Positions 36,961 to 50,383 of a stretch of DNA of 64,000 nucleotides are shown in pieces. A program made the translations under genes and the position numbers. Position 1 is the first letter of the stretch; every line of letters begins with the position of its first letter. Origin of the DNA: Alviniconcha marisindica (taxonomy: Eukaryota; Mollusca; Gastropoda; Provannidae); NCBI GenBank assembly GCA_018857735.1, contig JABMCL010002105.1, positions 311,375 through 375,374 of the forward strand. Reading direction: 5' to 3'. Under the pieces are notes generated by a model that was given only the letters and a program-made list of their open reading frames with translations, was not told where the DNA came from and searched no databases.

Positions 36961-38669
36961 TTGTGTTGTAGTTTTGCCTTCTTGTTTTGTGTTGTAGTGT
37001 CTCGGAGTTTGACACAGGATTCAGACCAACAGCCTTTTTTAAAACATTTTTTTGATATCTGTCTTGGACAAAATAAATGTACAAAATATTTCACCCAGAG
37101 AGGATAAGAACGTATAACACTTTCCTTCAGATGCTGAAAACTGAAAAATTTAGAAAATTGGTGATGGTCATCGGAACCAATCGGAACAGGGGTCATGAAA
37201 AGCTGTTACACTTGTCATCACACGAAATTTGAAAGATCTTGCTTTATAGCCCTGTTTATACCAGTTTCAGTAATCTTTACATAACATCAGTTATAGCAGA
37301 GTTAAGAAAGAAAAGAAAAAAGGACCATCTTCTCCCTTTCTTTCAGTTTCTCTTATTTTTATTCCTCAAAAATGTTAGTTCAGAATGCATGTATTTTGTT
37401 TTTCTTCTTCCTTCTCCACAAAGCAGCACCCAAAAATTATTTTTTCAAGGGCTTTTCGTTGGATGAATTTAATTGATTGAATATTACATAAGTACTGTTA
37501 CCTGTATCGTGCATACTCATTCAGTTATGATTGGTTGGTGGGTGTACAGCTGAACACACATCAGCCCAAGTATCAGAGCAAGAGAGGAGGGCTGCCTCGC
37601 TGTGGCACTTAGTAATTTGTACTCAGTTTACTGCAGGCAATCCATTTTCTTTCCTAATTTTTTAGACTTCCCTTTTTTTAGACCTCCCTTTTTTTTATGC
37701 AGACATACCCCCAGCTGATACCCCCCACGCCCCCACCCCCTTCCTCCCACCTACCCCTTGCAATCACAAACCCGCTTGGCATGTACACAACCCTCCCCTT
37801 TTCTTCCTTAGTGCTGCAAACAATTACAGGCATACAACTCATCTTCTTTTGTGTTACTGTCACAATATGTCTTAAACAAATCTTAACAAGTTAATCCTGT
37901 TAAACTGTGCAATATACATGTACTGGTACTTAACTGACTTCATACATGGTAACATAGCATTTAATCCAAAATGAGTATTTTTTGTAGTGTCATTTATATA
38001 CATGTGCATGAATGTCAATGTATATTTAAAAAATAAATAATAACAAAAACAAAAAAACAACAGACTTGTGTGATTGTGTGTTGTACATGAAGTAGTCCTT
38101 TGGTAAATAAAGTTTGGCTTAAAAACAAAGTGTGAAACAAAGATGACTGAAACAAGATCAGAACACCCAAAAAGTTCAAAAGAACACTCATTTTAAACAG
38201 TTTGCAACAATGCAAATTATCAATGCAAGCATCTTTTCCAAGTGACAAACTGATCATAAAGTAACAATGAAATGGAAGAAATATGACAAATTTAGCTTCT
38301 TATTGTACAGGTTACTGACTACAACAACTAACTTCAGTAACCACAAACTGTTAAGAGTTCCTACTAAAATGGAGCTGAAGAGATATAATTATTGCCCTAA
38401 AAAGGAAATTTGCTTTGAAACATACCATCAATGTAACATGTAAATGAATAAAATTCAAATTAAATGTGTAATTCAACATTGAACATATATATAAAGAGAA
38501 AAAAGTGTTTAAACAAATTACAATAATAGCTAAAAACAATAACATGCACATGCTTTCACTCACACACGCATGCACACACATACACAAGAGAGAGAGAGAG
38601 TGAGTGGCATGCCTGTGTACATGTACACATCCACACACATGCACATGAATACACACATTGTTTACGTTC

Positions 38670-41092
38670 CTGGCCCTGATTTTAAAACCGTGGCCAAGAG
38701 AATAACAGTTGCAACGAGGCAGTTTCGAGGTCGGTTGACCAGCCTGTTTTTATTTTTTTATTTTTTTAAATTCCTGTGACCTATCCCCCCACCTTCCCAC
38801 CCTCCAGCAGTACATCACCTGTCCAACCCGTCTAAACAGAACAATCGATTTGTGTTATGGAAACATCGAGAGCGCCTACAGACCTGTGTGCAGACCACCT
38901 TTGGGACGATCGGATCACAACGTTGTTCATTTGTTGCCAAAGTACAGACAGAAAGTAAAGACAGAAGGAACTCAAACAAAATCTTGTCAGTTATGGACTC
39001 AGTATAGAGGAACTTCGTGGCTGTTTTGAAGCGACGAACTGGGATGTATTTACTGATAATTGTACTGATCCTGACGAGCTTGTAGACACGGTAACTTCGT
39101 ATGTGAAATTTTGCAAAGAGACTGTAATCAAGACTAAATCAGTGCATGTATATCCAAACAACAAACCATGGGTAACCAAAGACTTAAAGGTACACCTGAA
39201 TCAAAAGAAACTTGCTTTTTTGAAGGGTAAAAAGGAGAAATATAAAGAAAAAGAGAAAGAGTTCAGAAAAAATGCTAGAGCTGCCAGACTCCGATATAAA
39301 AACAAGGTCGAAGAAAAGTTTAGAACTGGTAATGCTAGAGAGGCATGGAGCGGTCTCAGGGCGATGATGGACAAGCAACAGACCAAGCACTCCTTGCCTC
39401 ATTCAGCTAACTCGGTTGATACTGCCAATGAGTTGAATACTTTTTACGCTCGCTTTGATGTTAGGGACTTCAGTGAGGACTGTGCCACACTGTGAGAGAC
39501 TATTGTGCGAGCGCAGCTCGACCTTTCTGAGGCTGATGTAGTCACCAGCTTCTCTCGACTGAACTCACACAAAGCCTCTGGCCCAGATGGACTGAAAGGT
39601 AGGACTTTGAAAAACTGTGCGACTCAGCTAGGCAAGATTTTTACTTTAATTTTTCAACTATTCTTGGACTCACATGTTATGCCTCGTGCTTGGAAAACTT
39701 CCACAATAATACCTGTGCCCAAGAAAGTGCTCTAACCCCCATCATAGCAAAATGTTTTGAAAAGGTTGCGTCTAAACACTTGAAATTTGATGTTGTTGAT
39801 CAGTTGGATCCGTTCCAGTTTGCATATAAGGTTTCCAGAGGTGTTGAAGATGCTTCCCTTACTCTCCTGAATTTGAATACCCAACACTTAGAGAAAGCTA
39901 AGTCATATGTTCGAATTTTATTTGTTGATTTTTCTAGTGCGTTTAATACAATTGAACCATATGTGCTACTAAAAAGACTGATTGATTTGCATGTCAACTC
40001 AAACCTTGTACTGTGGATCAGGGATTTTCTCTGAGATTGACCGCAGCGTGTTTGTGTGAATGGATACCTGTCTGAAGAAGTCGTACTGAATTCTGGGGCA
40101 CCTCAAGGGTGTGTCCTTTCACCCATGTTGTTTTCTATATATACAAATAGCAAACTGCTGTAACCTGCCTCTTTAAGTTTGCTGATGGCATGGCACTTGT
40201 TGGATTGCTGTTAAACGAAGACTCCCTGGCAACATATTTTTCACATATTTCACTCTTGAATGAATGGTGCGAAGAAAGCTTTTCGGAAATAAATGTTGGT
40301 AAGACAAAAGAATTAGTGCTAGATGCAAGAAAAACAAAAAAATGTATTTGTTCCTGTCAAGGTAAACAATGAACCAGTTGAGGTGGTGTCAAATTTTAAG
40401 TATTTAGGTACTTTGCTAGACAATAAGCTAAGTTTCAGTGACAACTCAGATCTTATCTATAAAAAATCGCAGCAATGTTTGTACCTTTTGCGAAAGCTGA
40501 GATCTTTTGATGTTAGTCGTGAGCTGTTACAAATTCTGTACAAAAGTCTAGTGGAGAGCATTTTAACTTTTAACATTGTCTGTTATGGGAACCTGGGTGT
40601 GAAGGGGAAGGCAAAACTCGCACATATTGTTGGGATGGCAGGAAAGATAGTTGGTGCAAAACAAGACTCCCTAAGCGATCTCTACCTTACAGCAGTTGAA
40701 CAGAAAACTGCATGGATCTTAGACGACGCAAAGCACCCCCTCTTTTCTCAGTTTCAGAAACTCCGGTCGTGCCAACGATACAAAGTGCCGATTGCCAGGA
40801 AGAATGTGTACAAAAAATCTTTTATCCCAAGTGCTATTTCTGTTTTAAATTCTCGGGCTACTTAATATGTTCGCCCTGTGGGTTTCAAGGCTCAGCTTTA
40901 TTCACCCTGTGATTGTGTTGATCTGATGGATGTTTAAGTTACTTTTTTAATTCACTGGCAAAATAACCCAGTATACTTCAGGTTTGTAATATATTAGTAT
41001 ACTGTTTTAATTCTGAGTTGATGAATAATAATTGTGTGCAGTATTGCCCATGACAATTTACTTGTGTGCATGCATATGAGTGTGTGCCATGT

Positions 41093-41123
<31 letters not shown>

Positions 41124-41793
41124 CGTGCGTGTGTGTGCATGTGTGCGTGCATGTGCAATCATTTTTTTCTTTCTTTTTTTCTTCTTGTGTGTGTGTGTGT
41201 GTGCGTGCGTGTGTGTGTATGAAATTTAAATTTATATATATTGCCTGGATTTAATGTTGCCTCATAAATGCTGTTTATATATTATATGTTGCGGTCGATT
41301 TTAGTGTTTTTATGTTTACTTAAGGAATGATTCTTTTATTATAATATTTATTGAACGTTTTCAGTTATTGGTGAGCCAGAAGAATAATGTGTGTGTGAGT
41401 GTGTGTGTGTGTGTGTGTGTGCCTGGATTTAATATGTTACTATAATCTATATGTTGTGGTCGACTGAGTGTTTCAATTTTAACGTTTTATTGTTTAAGGA
41501 ATTTTGTTTTATTGCAATTTATTGAATGTTTTAAGTTACTGGGGAGCCAGAAGAATAATGTGTAGGTGGGTGGGTGTGTGCATGCATGCGTGCGTGCATG
41601 CATGCGTGTGTGTGTATGTGTGTGTGTGTACATTGTTATTGTTAAGTAGTCCTTGTATTTGAGCGGTTTTTAGCTCCATGTTTTATTGAGTTGTTGATGT
41701 TTTATTGTTAACTGTATTGAATGTTTTTATGTGAATGACGAGCCAGAAAGCAAATTTCTCTACATAGAGACAAAAAAGTTGTATTGTATTGTA
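38670..41793 (+). mobile_element. Decayed Jockey-superfamily LINE (Rex1/Babar-like), EN end through RT and 3'UTR
   Basis: In order: endonuclease end (TIDLCYGNIESAYRP, PPLGRSDHNVVHL), a lysine-rich linker, RT blocks LNSHKASGPDGLKG, PRAWKTSTIIPVPKK, PIIAKCFEKV, ILFVDFSSAFNTI, NSGAPQGCVLSPMLFSIYTN, then FADGMALVGLL, then FKYLGTLLDNKLSF and a long C-terminal stretch to a stop near 40865. Stops, frameshifts and a short deletion after IIPVPKK show it is dead; the YADD-type box reads FADG, losing a catalytic aspartate. The 3'UTR has tandem segments and ends in a TTGTATTGTA tail. Clade naming is from memory. Confidence 0.85.
41243..41770. repeat. Tandem approx. 178-bp segments with TG-repeat spacers in the LINE 3'UTR
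   Basis: GCCTGGATTTAAT starts copies at 41243 and 41421. Each proceeds through GTGGTCGA (GCGGTCGA in the first), a TTTTAT-rich part and GAGCCAGAAGAATAATGTG into TG-rich DNA. A third, more divergent copy ends at GACGAGCCAGAAAGC near 41750. Confidence 0.75.
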
Positions 41794-42582
41794 TACATGC
41801 AGACACACATGCACAGCTGCGACTAGCCACTTTTCTGCTGCTGGGCACGCACAAGAACAGCAACACACTCATGAACACACATGTACATACACAGTCTGAC
41901 AGCATGAAAGACCTGTGGCAGGTCCAGCTGCACGCTGCATGCTCCCAGGGTGGAACACTGTCTCTACATGTGCTGATTTAATTCTTTGAGAGTGGAATGA
42001 AAGAGTATTTGCAGCGACTGAGTTTGCACTTTGGGATTCTGTAACGTTTACCTGAGGCAAGCAGTTGATATTCTGAGTGAAGGACGTGTGTAGCATCAGA
42101 GCAGATCTTTTGTGCTTGTTGGATGAGGGTGTGTTGGGAGATTTGTTGTTTGGAGATAGGAGTTTGTTGCTTGATAAGGGGTGCTTTCACTGAAAATTTG
42201 CATTGTTTTGTGTTGTTTAATTCAAACTGGCATTCTTTTCAACCTTTCAGGTGTTTTGATCAAAGTCTGGCTAACATTTCACAGTTGCACACCTCATTTC
42301 ATTACGGTGACAGCACTTTATCCATTGTGATGAAAGAGAACATGTCAGCTGCATATTTCAACACTTTTTTTAAATTTGCATTAAAAGACTATACAAAGTG
42401 ATCAATGTAATACAGGCTGGCCAGCCTTAGCAAACCCTGTGATGTGATCTGTTTGATGCTACAACTGTAATGAATGCCAAACCTTGCACACCTGCGGAGC
42501 TTTGCCCACCCTTGCCACTTTGACCTAGACCCACAGTTTGAGGTCACATGCAAACTGAAAGTTGTATATGTGTCAGTTTTTT

Positions 42583-42950
42583 TCATGTATAAATGAGATC
42601 ACAACAAACTGTTTCTCACAAGTTTGCCCCCTCTCTGCCACTCTTGATTCTTCTTTTAAAACTGCGCAACTCACCCGTTAATAACTATTTCTAAACTCTT
42701 TACAGCCATGTCTATTTCATGACCTTGACCCTTTTCAAGGTCATATGTTTGAAAAGTAAAATTGCACATTGTGTTTTCTTCATAGCTTCTTAATCAATTT
42801 TCACCTTTGTATGTTTTTTCATGTATAAATGTGACCACAACAAACTTTCTCGCAAGTTTGACATCCTCTGCCACTCTTGATTCTTCTTTTAAAACTGCAA
42901 AACTCACCCGTTCAATAACTATTTCTAAACTGTCTTTACATGTCTATTCC
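42583..42950. repeat. Diverged direct repeat (two copies, about 233 bp apart)
   Basis: Copies at about 42583-42716 and 42816-42950 share CATGTATAAATG, ACAACAAACT, CACTCTTGATTCTTCTTTTA and AACTCACCCGTT. Between them is TGACCTTGACC ... CAAGGTCAT, matching the dispersed CAAGGTC family. Confidence 0.75.
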
Positions 42951-44243
42951 GCATCCTGCCACCTCCCTTAAGCTTGTGTATGTGTCTGTGTGTGTATGAT
43001 TACATATAGTGTTATTGTCAAGTGCTCCAACTCCACCTTATGTGCTATACAAACCCCCTTTATTAGAAAATATGCTGTCAAATGTTTTGCATTCAGCTAA
43101 AACATCAGCTCTGAGACTACTTTGTGAGATGTTTCAGATGTTGATGGTTACCTCCATGGAGCTTTACATTTTCACTCCAGTTTTGGTGATTGATTAAGTT
43201 CAACACCAGAAAGAAGAAACTGAACATTTGTTTTCTCAGCAATGTTTGGCTACATACAAATAGACAAAGCCATGTGCACCACTACCGAAGAAATACAAAT
43301 GGTGACTGCTTTAGGTGCATCACATGGTCAAAATTCACACCCACATGCGCACACCCATACACACACACGCACGCACACACACACACACAAGCAAAGGCTC
43401 AGATTTATTCTCAGTGTTTAATAACCATGGTCATTCCAGGACAATATGCAAGTCATTAAATTACAAACAAAAGTGTGATCAACTGGTACACAGCACTTTA
43501 CATCTGAAAGGGACGGGGTGGGGGTGGGGGGGGGGGGGGGGGGGGGTGAGAATAACTGAAGAGATAGGAGTCAAATGGACACTATGTACTTGAGTCACAA
43601 TGGTGGCCACTTTATCTTTCAACACACAACTATGTTGTATTCCACTGGATACAGCAAAACTTACACAGCTTTTGTTCCTTACTTTGTGCTTCACCACTCA
43701 AACCCACTGTAAGCTCCATTCAAAATATGCTTCTTCTTTTTTCTGTCTCTCCTTTTAAAATATGCCTTTTTCATGTGTTGCTTTTTAAACTATTCATTCA
43801 CTTAACTAAAATGTCCAGGTCTGAAATTGACACACTTCTTGCTTTTTACCCGATACTTGTATAAGAGGCATGCAGAATGGTCAACTGGTTTGATTGCGCC
43901 CATTTAATCCTTTCAAGATTGTTCAAATGTGTAATGGTCATAATGGCTGCCCTTAAGAGGCATGGATACCCAACACGATCATGCTAGTATAAAATCAGAA
44001 CAAAACTACATGTACTGGTCATAGTTCAGGAGCTGTGTGACAGTTGAGGTGGCCGTCCTGGGCTGGCCGTCCTAACGAGTGTTCTGGCTTCCATGGACGT
44101 AAAGATTTATTGAACCATGCTTCGGCATTGGTCACAGCTTGTCCCTAATATGTCAACTGACATCCGAGGACATTAAGCATCACTTCATCATGTACTGGTC
44201 TGCTGGGCAAATACCCAATGCATCCAACCAGTTCAACAATGGT

Positions 44244-44275
<32 letters not shown>

Positions 44276-44696
44276 TTTGTTGTTATTCATGCCTGCCCAA
44301 AATTAATTGTTGAATCTCTTTTTATTTTTTACATAACCAATAATTAACGTTATAATGGACATGGAATATTATGCTTTGTTTGCTTCTAGTCACATCAACA
44401 GCCATCCATGAATTAAAACATGAAAAAGTCTAGGCTGTCCATCAAATAAAGCACCTGTCAATCCACATTTACAGAGGGTTGAAAGATCTGCAGATGCTGC
44501 TCTTGGGTTTTCAGTGGTAATGATTTAATAGACAAATGTCACACACACACACACACACACACAAGAAAACAAAGCAAAACAATAAAACAGAACTATGCAA
44601 ATTATGATTAATTATCTTGGTCACTGAAAAACAAACTTAGATCCTTAGAACAAATTGAGCCCAATGTGAATAAATGAAGATTTTTTTTTAAATCCA

Positions 44697-45040
44697 GTGT
44701 TTGCTGATAGAGCAAACTCTATGACAGAGCAAAATCCAGTGTTTGCTGATAGAGCATTTGCTGGTACAGCACTAACTGTACATCCAAATGTCATGCCAAA
44801 TGGGAAAGCACATCTAGCAGCAAGTAGGACCACTGAGATCACCCTGAATTGTGTCCTCAGTAGACAAGTGTTGGATTCAGAGGCAAAATAGACTGTATCA
44901 GCCCCTCTAATTACTGCTCCATGACCATGCAAAGTCAGACACTGTGCCTGACACTCCAGTGGACAAAAACCATCCTCACGGCTGCAATACCGGGTACTAC
45001 CTATTTTGTACCTGACAATGAGCAAGAGCCATCAGTCCAT
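44697..45040. other. Unassigned region with a long minus-strand open frame and a short internal repeat
   Basis: CCAGTGTTTGCTGATAGAGC occurs twice (about 44695 and 44743). The minus strand is open for about 126 codons (44645-45025) with a mixed, cysteine-containing composition. No family recognised; probably repeat-derived. Confidence 0.25.
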
Positions 45041-46730
45041 GACTGATAGGAATTCAGTTCTGTCAGGCTTGTTTGTGGACTGCAGTAGGCAATTCAACAC
45101 AGTAGCTTTTCTCTTTTTTTGCTGGGGTGAGTGAGGTGGTGGCTGAGGAGCCACCCCTGGTACTCCTTAGTTTTAAAAGCACCCAGCACATGGGATACTA
45201 AAGCAGCCAAAATGAAGTCCTTCCATTATTTATGAATGGAAGAGGTTTGATGTTGCTGCAAAACTGGCAACAACAGACAGAAACACCACTGACGGTCAGT
45301 TCCAGTTCAAGAGTTGGTTACTGCACATTTTTTGTCAGTGCAGGTTTGTCAGCAACTACAAACAGATATCTGCATGTGTGCAACATGCCTGTTGTTGTGA
45401 CAAGCAACAACAACAACAAAAATCCTTTGCCATTATAAAACTGCCTCCCATTTTTTGCAACTACACAATTTATAGCAAACCAGTAACAGTGCAAGTGCCC
45501 TGTGGCATCCAATTGCGCACTGCTAAAAAAAAATTTAAAAATGCTGCCCAAACTCACCTCTTCAGCAGCTGCTAATATGTCACTGCAGAAACTGGAGTCA
45601 TTTTGTCACTGCAAAGTCAATTTACTGCAGCAAAACTGCATCCTGTTTTGCATCTCAACAAAGATTTAAGTTGTTGATACAAAGATGGTTTAAGTGTGGA
45701 GCTGCATACATGCACCACAAAACTGCAACTGCAGCTCTGGAAACGAGGCAACCACCACCATGCACAGAATGTGTGCATGAAGCTGACACCAGTCTTTCAA
45801 GCAGGTTCAGTGTACTGAATGGTCCCCATCCACATACAACCGTGGATTCAATCTGACTCTCTTGTCTTCAGTTATCAATGTGATGGGTGGCTGGTTCCTC
45901 AGCACGTTTAAATTACACAGAATTGTTTATCAGTTCCTGGCTTCCATTCTATTAACAGACAAGCAGATGGTGTGCAGACAATCAAAGCATTTAATTGTTG
46001 ACTGTACTTACAATCACAACCACAGATAATACTGATTGGGTTCTCAAGATACTGCCAGATTTTCACAATAGAAGAAACCCCACACCTAGTACTAGCAGAC
46101 TAGGATGCACCATAAATCTGTACCATTTCACAAACTACAGTTACAAACTTTGTTTATGCTTTCTTCTTCCTTCACACTGTTCTGTCTTCTTGTCACGTCT
46201 TTTTCTTTCTTTCTTTCTTGCTAGTTTTGGTTTCTTCTAGTTTGCAACAACACTGCAACCTTGAAATAAAAGTCAGGGTCAACAATAAAAATGGGATTAT
46301 ATATGTGAATGTGTAAAGCTCAAGGAACTTGAAGTTTGCATGATGGTGTTAAGTTACTGTATTCATTACAACATTAAGATTTTGTACCTCAGGAGGCAAA
46401 AGGTCAGGCATCCTAACACTGATCTTACAGTTACACTCACATTTTTTCATGGGAGTTCTTTTGTTCTTAAAAAAAATAAAATGAAATAAGATGAAGTTAT
46501 TACAGAAAACAATAGTATGCACAACATATCAAAATCACATATATCTCTTTGCAAACACTTAAATGTCATACATGTGAAAGTTGTAAAAGACACTGAGCAA
46601 GCATTTCACCAAGCCAACAACCAAACGCATGGACTTCACAATGACTTTTGGGGACACATTAACACAGTTCAAACTCACCTGAACAGCTCACTCAAGTGCA
46701 ACAGGACAGGTTTATGAGTGCGCAACTCCT

Positions 46731-46857
46731 GGTGTCGGTAACAAACTAAAAAAAATAGGGTGTTGGTAACAAACTAAATAACAAACTAAAAAGAATAGGG
46801 TGTTGGTAATAAACTAAAAAGAATAGGGTGTTGGTAACAAACTAAAAAGAATAAGGA
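46731..46857. repeat. Approx. 30-bp minisatellite (GGTGTTGGTAACAAACTAAAAA unit), about four copies
   Basis: Repeats of GGTAACAAACTAAAAAGAAT joined by AGGGTGTT, with one partial unit inserted. Confidence 0.85.
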
Positions 46858-47379
46858 AACTGTATCCATTACGACACAGCTGTCACTGAGAGGAACATGC
46901 AACAAACTGATAAACAACAGTTGTGAAAGGGTGTGTGTTTACCAGATGTGACTAATGGCCTAAAGGTCAAGTTTTACCTCAGAAACAGGGCTGAACATGT
47001 ATAAGTAAAAAAACAACAGAAGGCTGCTGCCACACTTGTTTGTAGTCTCTACACACTAAATTGCAGATCACCAAATACAGTCAGCTTGAAAATCTCTAAA
47101 CACCTGCACCATTTACTTTCAGACGGCCCTCCAAGCTAAATGGTCAGGCAAAATATGACCATGTCATTTTTCATGTCATTGCAACAGTCAGTCAAAATGA
47201 AATCTCGCAGTGGGCCCATCATTCAACTTTAAAAAAAAGATTGTTTGTTCATACATGTATGCATACATTTTCTGCTTGAAACATTTTTTCTATGTCACTT
47301 AATCATTTCATCCTGACTTATGATGAACTGCTATCAAATTAAGTTTGTTTGCAAAATGATCTGCACTTCAGAAATATTT

Positions 47380-47819
47380 TATTATATTATTATTATTGAT
47401 CGCTTTTATATAGCGCTATTCTCCGCTCTCGAGCAGACTCACTGCGCTCGCATGTGATTCTACATGAGTGACTAGCTTTTAATAGCGCATTTTTGAATAT
47501 CCACCAAAGTGGCTGGTGCCACATGAAACTGCTGCCGTCTCAGCGCGTTCTGTGTACACCATACAACCATGCACCATGTCACTTCATGCAAAGCCACATA
47601 CGTAAGGTGTTTATCTGTAACCTGCCACCTGCACTTTTGGCAGAATGACCGGGGTCTTTTACGTGCTACTGCGGTAACACGGGGTGGAACAGATAGCGAA
47701 ATAAGAATCAGCACAGAAAGTTGACCCTGGAGAAGAAAATTCTCCCGCCGCTCCTGCAGGGATTCGAACTCGCGACCTTTCGATCATGAGTCCGGCACTC
47801 TAACCACTGAGCTATCCCC
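47380..47819 (-). mobile_element. tRNA-derived SINE, copy A
   Basis: The 5' head on the minus strand reads GGGGATAGCTCAGTGGTTAG with a B-box-like GGTTCGAATCCC-type segment (here GAGTTCGAATCCC), then a shared body (GTGCAGGTGGCAGG, CATGTGGCACCAGCC) and a 3' end AGCGCTATATAA running into a TAATAATA tail. About 440 bp. Confidence 0.9.
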
Positions 47820-47825
47820 TTACTG

Positions 47826-48260
47826 TGACCTTGATCTTGATCTTTCTGCATGACACTCCTGCTCATGATGATGGAAAACCATACCAAGCTTGCTTGTAAA
47901 AGGTTCAGCAGTTCAGAAAATACCATCCAGACAAAACCAGAACATGCTCAGACACAGCCAGGTGAAATCAATTGTCTGTAACAGTTTCTACCATACCTAA
48001 ACTGCTGAGCCTTCTGTAACCAAACTTAATCTGATGGTACATCATTGTATGTCAGAACATCTTGTACATATTTTCTAAACTGTTGAATGTTTCCAGTTTT
48101 TGTTACCAAACTTGCTACGGTGATGCGTCATCATGAGCCAGAGTATCTTGTGAAAAGATCGGCTTGCTATCTTCAAGGTCAAGGACATAGAAAGTGTTCA
48201 TAATTATAACATAAAAAATATGACTGTTTCTACTATATCTACCAAATGTGGGCATATACA
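47826..48260. repeat. Degenerate dispersed repeat (CAAGGTC family)
   Basis: Recurring phrases about finding an AACCAAACTT...TGATG motif followed by CCAGAGTATCTTGTG and CTTCAAGGTCAAGG. Similar in style to 28140-28745. Confidence 0.4.
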
Positions 48261-49119
48261 CAGACAGTGACACTGTAGCTTAACAGTATCACTAGGCACA
48301 CAACGGGGCATATTTTGCAGCACAAGATGACAAACCTTGTTCTTTTTAGCTCATTAAAATGTCTGTGATATGAAGCCTGGATGGTTTGTGTCATCAAACT
48401 GTCCTCATTAAATGTGGCCTATCTATAGACCAAATAAGACAAGAAACAACATCAGAATGTCATTATTCTGGAGCACAATGACCAACCAGCTGGCCTAACA
48501 CCCATCACTCAACACCTTGTTTTCCAAGCCAGTCAATCAACCATCTGAATCTTTTATCACATTCTCTTTACTAACACTAACAGAGCAATATAGCCAGACT
48601 ACAGCTGACCACAACACACTAGTAAATACCAAAAGAAAACTTGCACAGCTGATGAACAGTATGCATATTAATGTTACATGACAAAACCCAATGATGCAGT
48701 CAATAAATAATGGATCCACGCAGAAATGGCCTTGCTAAAAAATAAAAAAATGTTTTTAAATGACCAAGCAATGGACTCACATTCAAGCACAACTATGACA
48801 ATGTACAGCAAACATCTTCCTTAATACAGATATTTTACTACATGTTAGCAAAGTTAGCTCATTGTATTAAAATCAACATATTATTTCCTATTTTTATCTT
48901 TTATAATATTTTATTTATATACTATGCTTGGCTTGCTGAAATACTTGACTTCTTATCATATTCAGCTCCTTACATTTCAAATGGTGCTGTGAGTTTGAAA
49001 TTTTGTCATGGTCACTAAATTAGTATGAAGACATACAGCTCAATAAAGGCTATCATTATGCCATGTTTAAATGTCTCAACAATAAAACATGAAAAAAGAA
49101 AGGAGAAAAAAATGTCAAA

Positions 49120-49237
49120 TGTTTATGATTTTGTAGAGTCCAGAAACACATTTATGTTATTACTTCTTTTGGATACAAGCCAGTCCAAAAGAAGTAATAA
49201 CATAAATGTGTTTCTGGACTCTACAAAATCATAAACA
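49120..49237. repeat. Perfect 54-bp inverted repeat with 10-base loop
   Basis: The left arm 49120-49173 starts TGTTTATGATTTTGTAGAGT; the right arm 49184-49237 is its exact reverse complement. Loop TACAAGCCAG. Zero mismatches over 54 pairs. It ends about 30 bp before SINE copy B. Confidence 0.95.
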
Positions 49238-49269
49238 ACATTCATATGTTGAGAATGCAGAGGGAAGCA

Positions 49270-49748
49270 GGGATAGCTCAGTGGTTACAGCACTAGACTT
49301 GTGAGCGAAAGGTCCTGGATTGGATTCCCACAGAAGCAGCAGGATATTTTTTTCTTCAGGGTAAACTTTCTGTGCTGACTTATTTCAGTATCCATTCAAC
49401 CCCCGCATTACTGCAGTAGCATGTAAAAAGTCCTGGTCATTCTGCCAAAAGTGCAGATGGCAGGACACAGCTAAACACACATGCACGCTACATATGTGGC
49501 TTCAAATAAAGTGACAATGTAAACTAGTGCAGGGCTGTATGGTGCACACAGAACATGTGCCAGAATGGCAGTAGTTTCATGTGGTACCAGCCATGTCACA
49601 ACCAAATAGCACTGCCAGTACACCACTTCAGCAGATATTAAAAAATGCACTTGGCTACAGTCATTCCTTCAGAATCACATGAGTACAGTAAGCCTGCTTG
49701 AGAACAGAGCAAAGCGCTATATAAAAGTGATCAGTAATAATAATTATA
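49270..49748 (+). mobile_element. tRNA-derived SINE, copy B
   Basis: Starts GGGATAGCTCAGTGGTTACA, shares the full body with copies A and C with more substitutions, and ends AGCGCTATATAAAAGTGATC followed by an AATAATAATTA tail. The most diverged of the three. Confidence 0.9.
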
Positions 49749-50383
49749 CTTGGCCATCTTAGAAGAAAAAGAAAGAAAGAAAGTAGAAGCGATGGGAAGT
49801 CATGACTGTTGGTAAACAGGGATCTTATGGTCTCACTCTCACCCACACAAAGTTTGAGGTAAACTGGATAAAAACTTACCAAGAAAATACAAATTCACAT
49901 GCACCTGCCTGATATCACTGTGACTTTTACAAGGTGTTCCAGTGAACAAAGTGGGTATTTAAGAATAAACTCAATAGGCTACTGTCATGCACAGATTGAC
50001 AGACGCTGCTTTGATGGCAACCAAGAAACCGCCAGCTGATCATTACACATACAGACTAACAAAAGTTTCTGCTTATTTAAGAAAATGAACAACAAAAAAC
50101 ACCCATCTCTTCATACACATATGTTTTGACTGATCTTGTTGACATACGCGAGTGAATTATACCACTGAATAATATATTCAAAAAATCTACACACAAGCAC
50201 ACACACATACACACACACATGCACACACACACAAACTAGTACAGGAAAAAACAGAAATGCACCCATCCGCCTTCCAGTAACATCACCCACTTTGTACCAC
50301 ATACCCTCTCTGAAGCACACTCCACATTCACCCTAATAGCAGGCCTGCAAGTGACACGATGATTTTAAAGACTGCGCGAAGCT

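Larger units (their letters stand above)
36961..50383. other. Intergenic region between convergent septin and TMEM33 genes
   Basis: About 13.4 kb without a recognisable cellular gene. It holds the LINE at 38670-41793, a diverged direct repeat near 42583-42950, poly-G (43516-43547) and a C-run of about 25 (44244-44268), (AC)n tracts (43360-43388, 44540-44563), a short minisatellite (46731-46857), two tRNA-SINEs and a perfect hairpin (49120-49237). Confidence 0.6.

Noticed and set aside
44645..45025. 126-codon minus open frame as a new gene
   Set aside because: No start context, splice sites or recognisable family, and the region contains a short internal repeat; kept only as an unassigned region.
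47745..47819. Functional tRNA gene at the SINE heads (also 49270 and 58415)
   Set aside because: The cloverleaf is imperfect, the head is fused to a shared SINE body of about 370 bp, and three copies share that body, so these are tRNA-derived SINEs.
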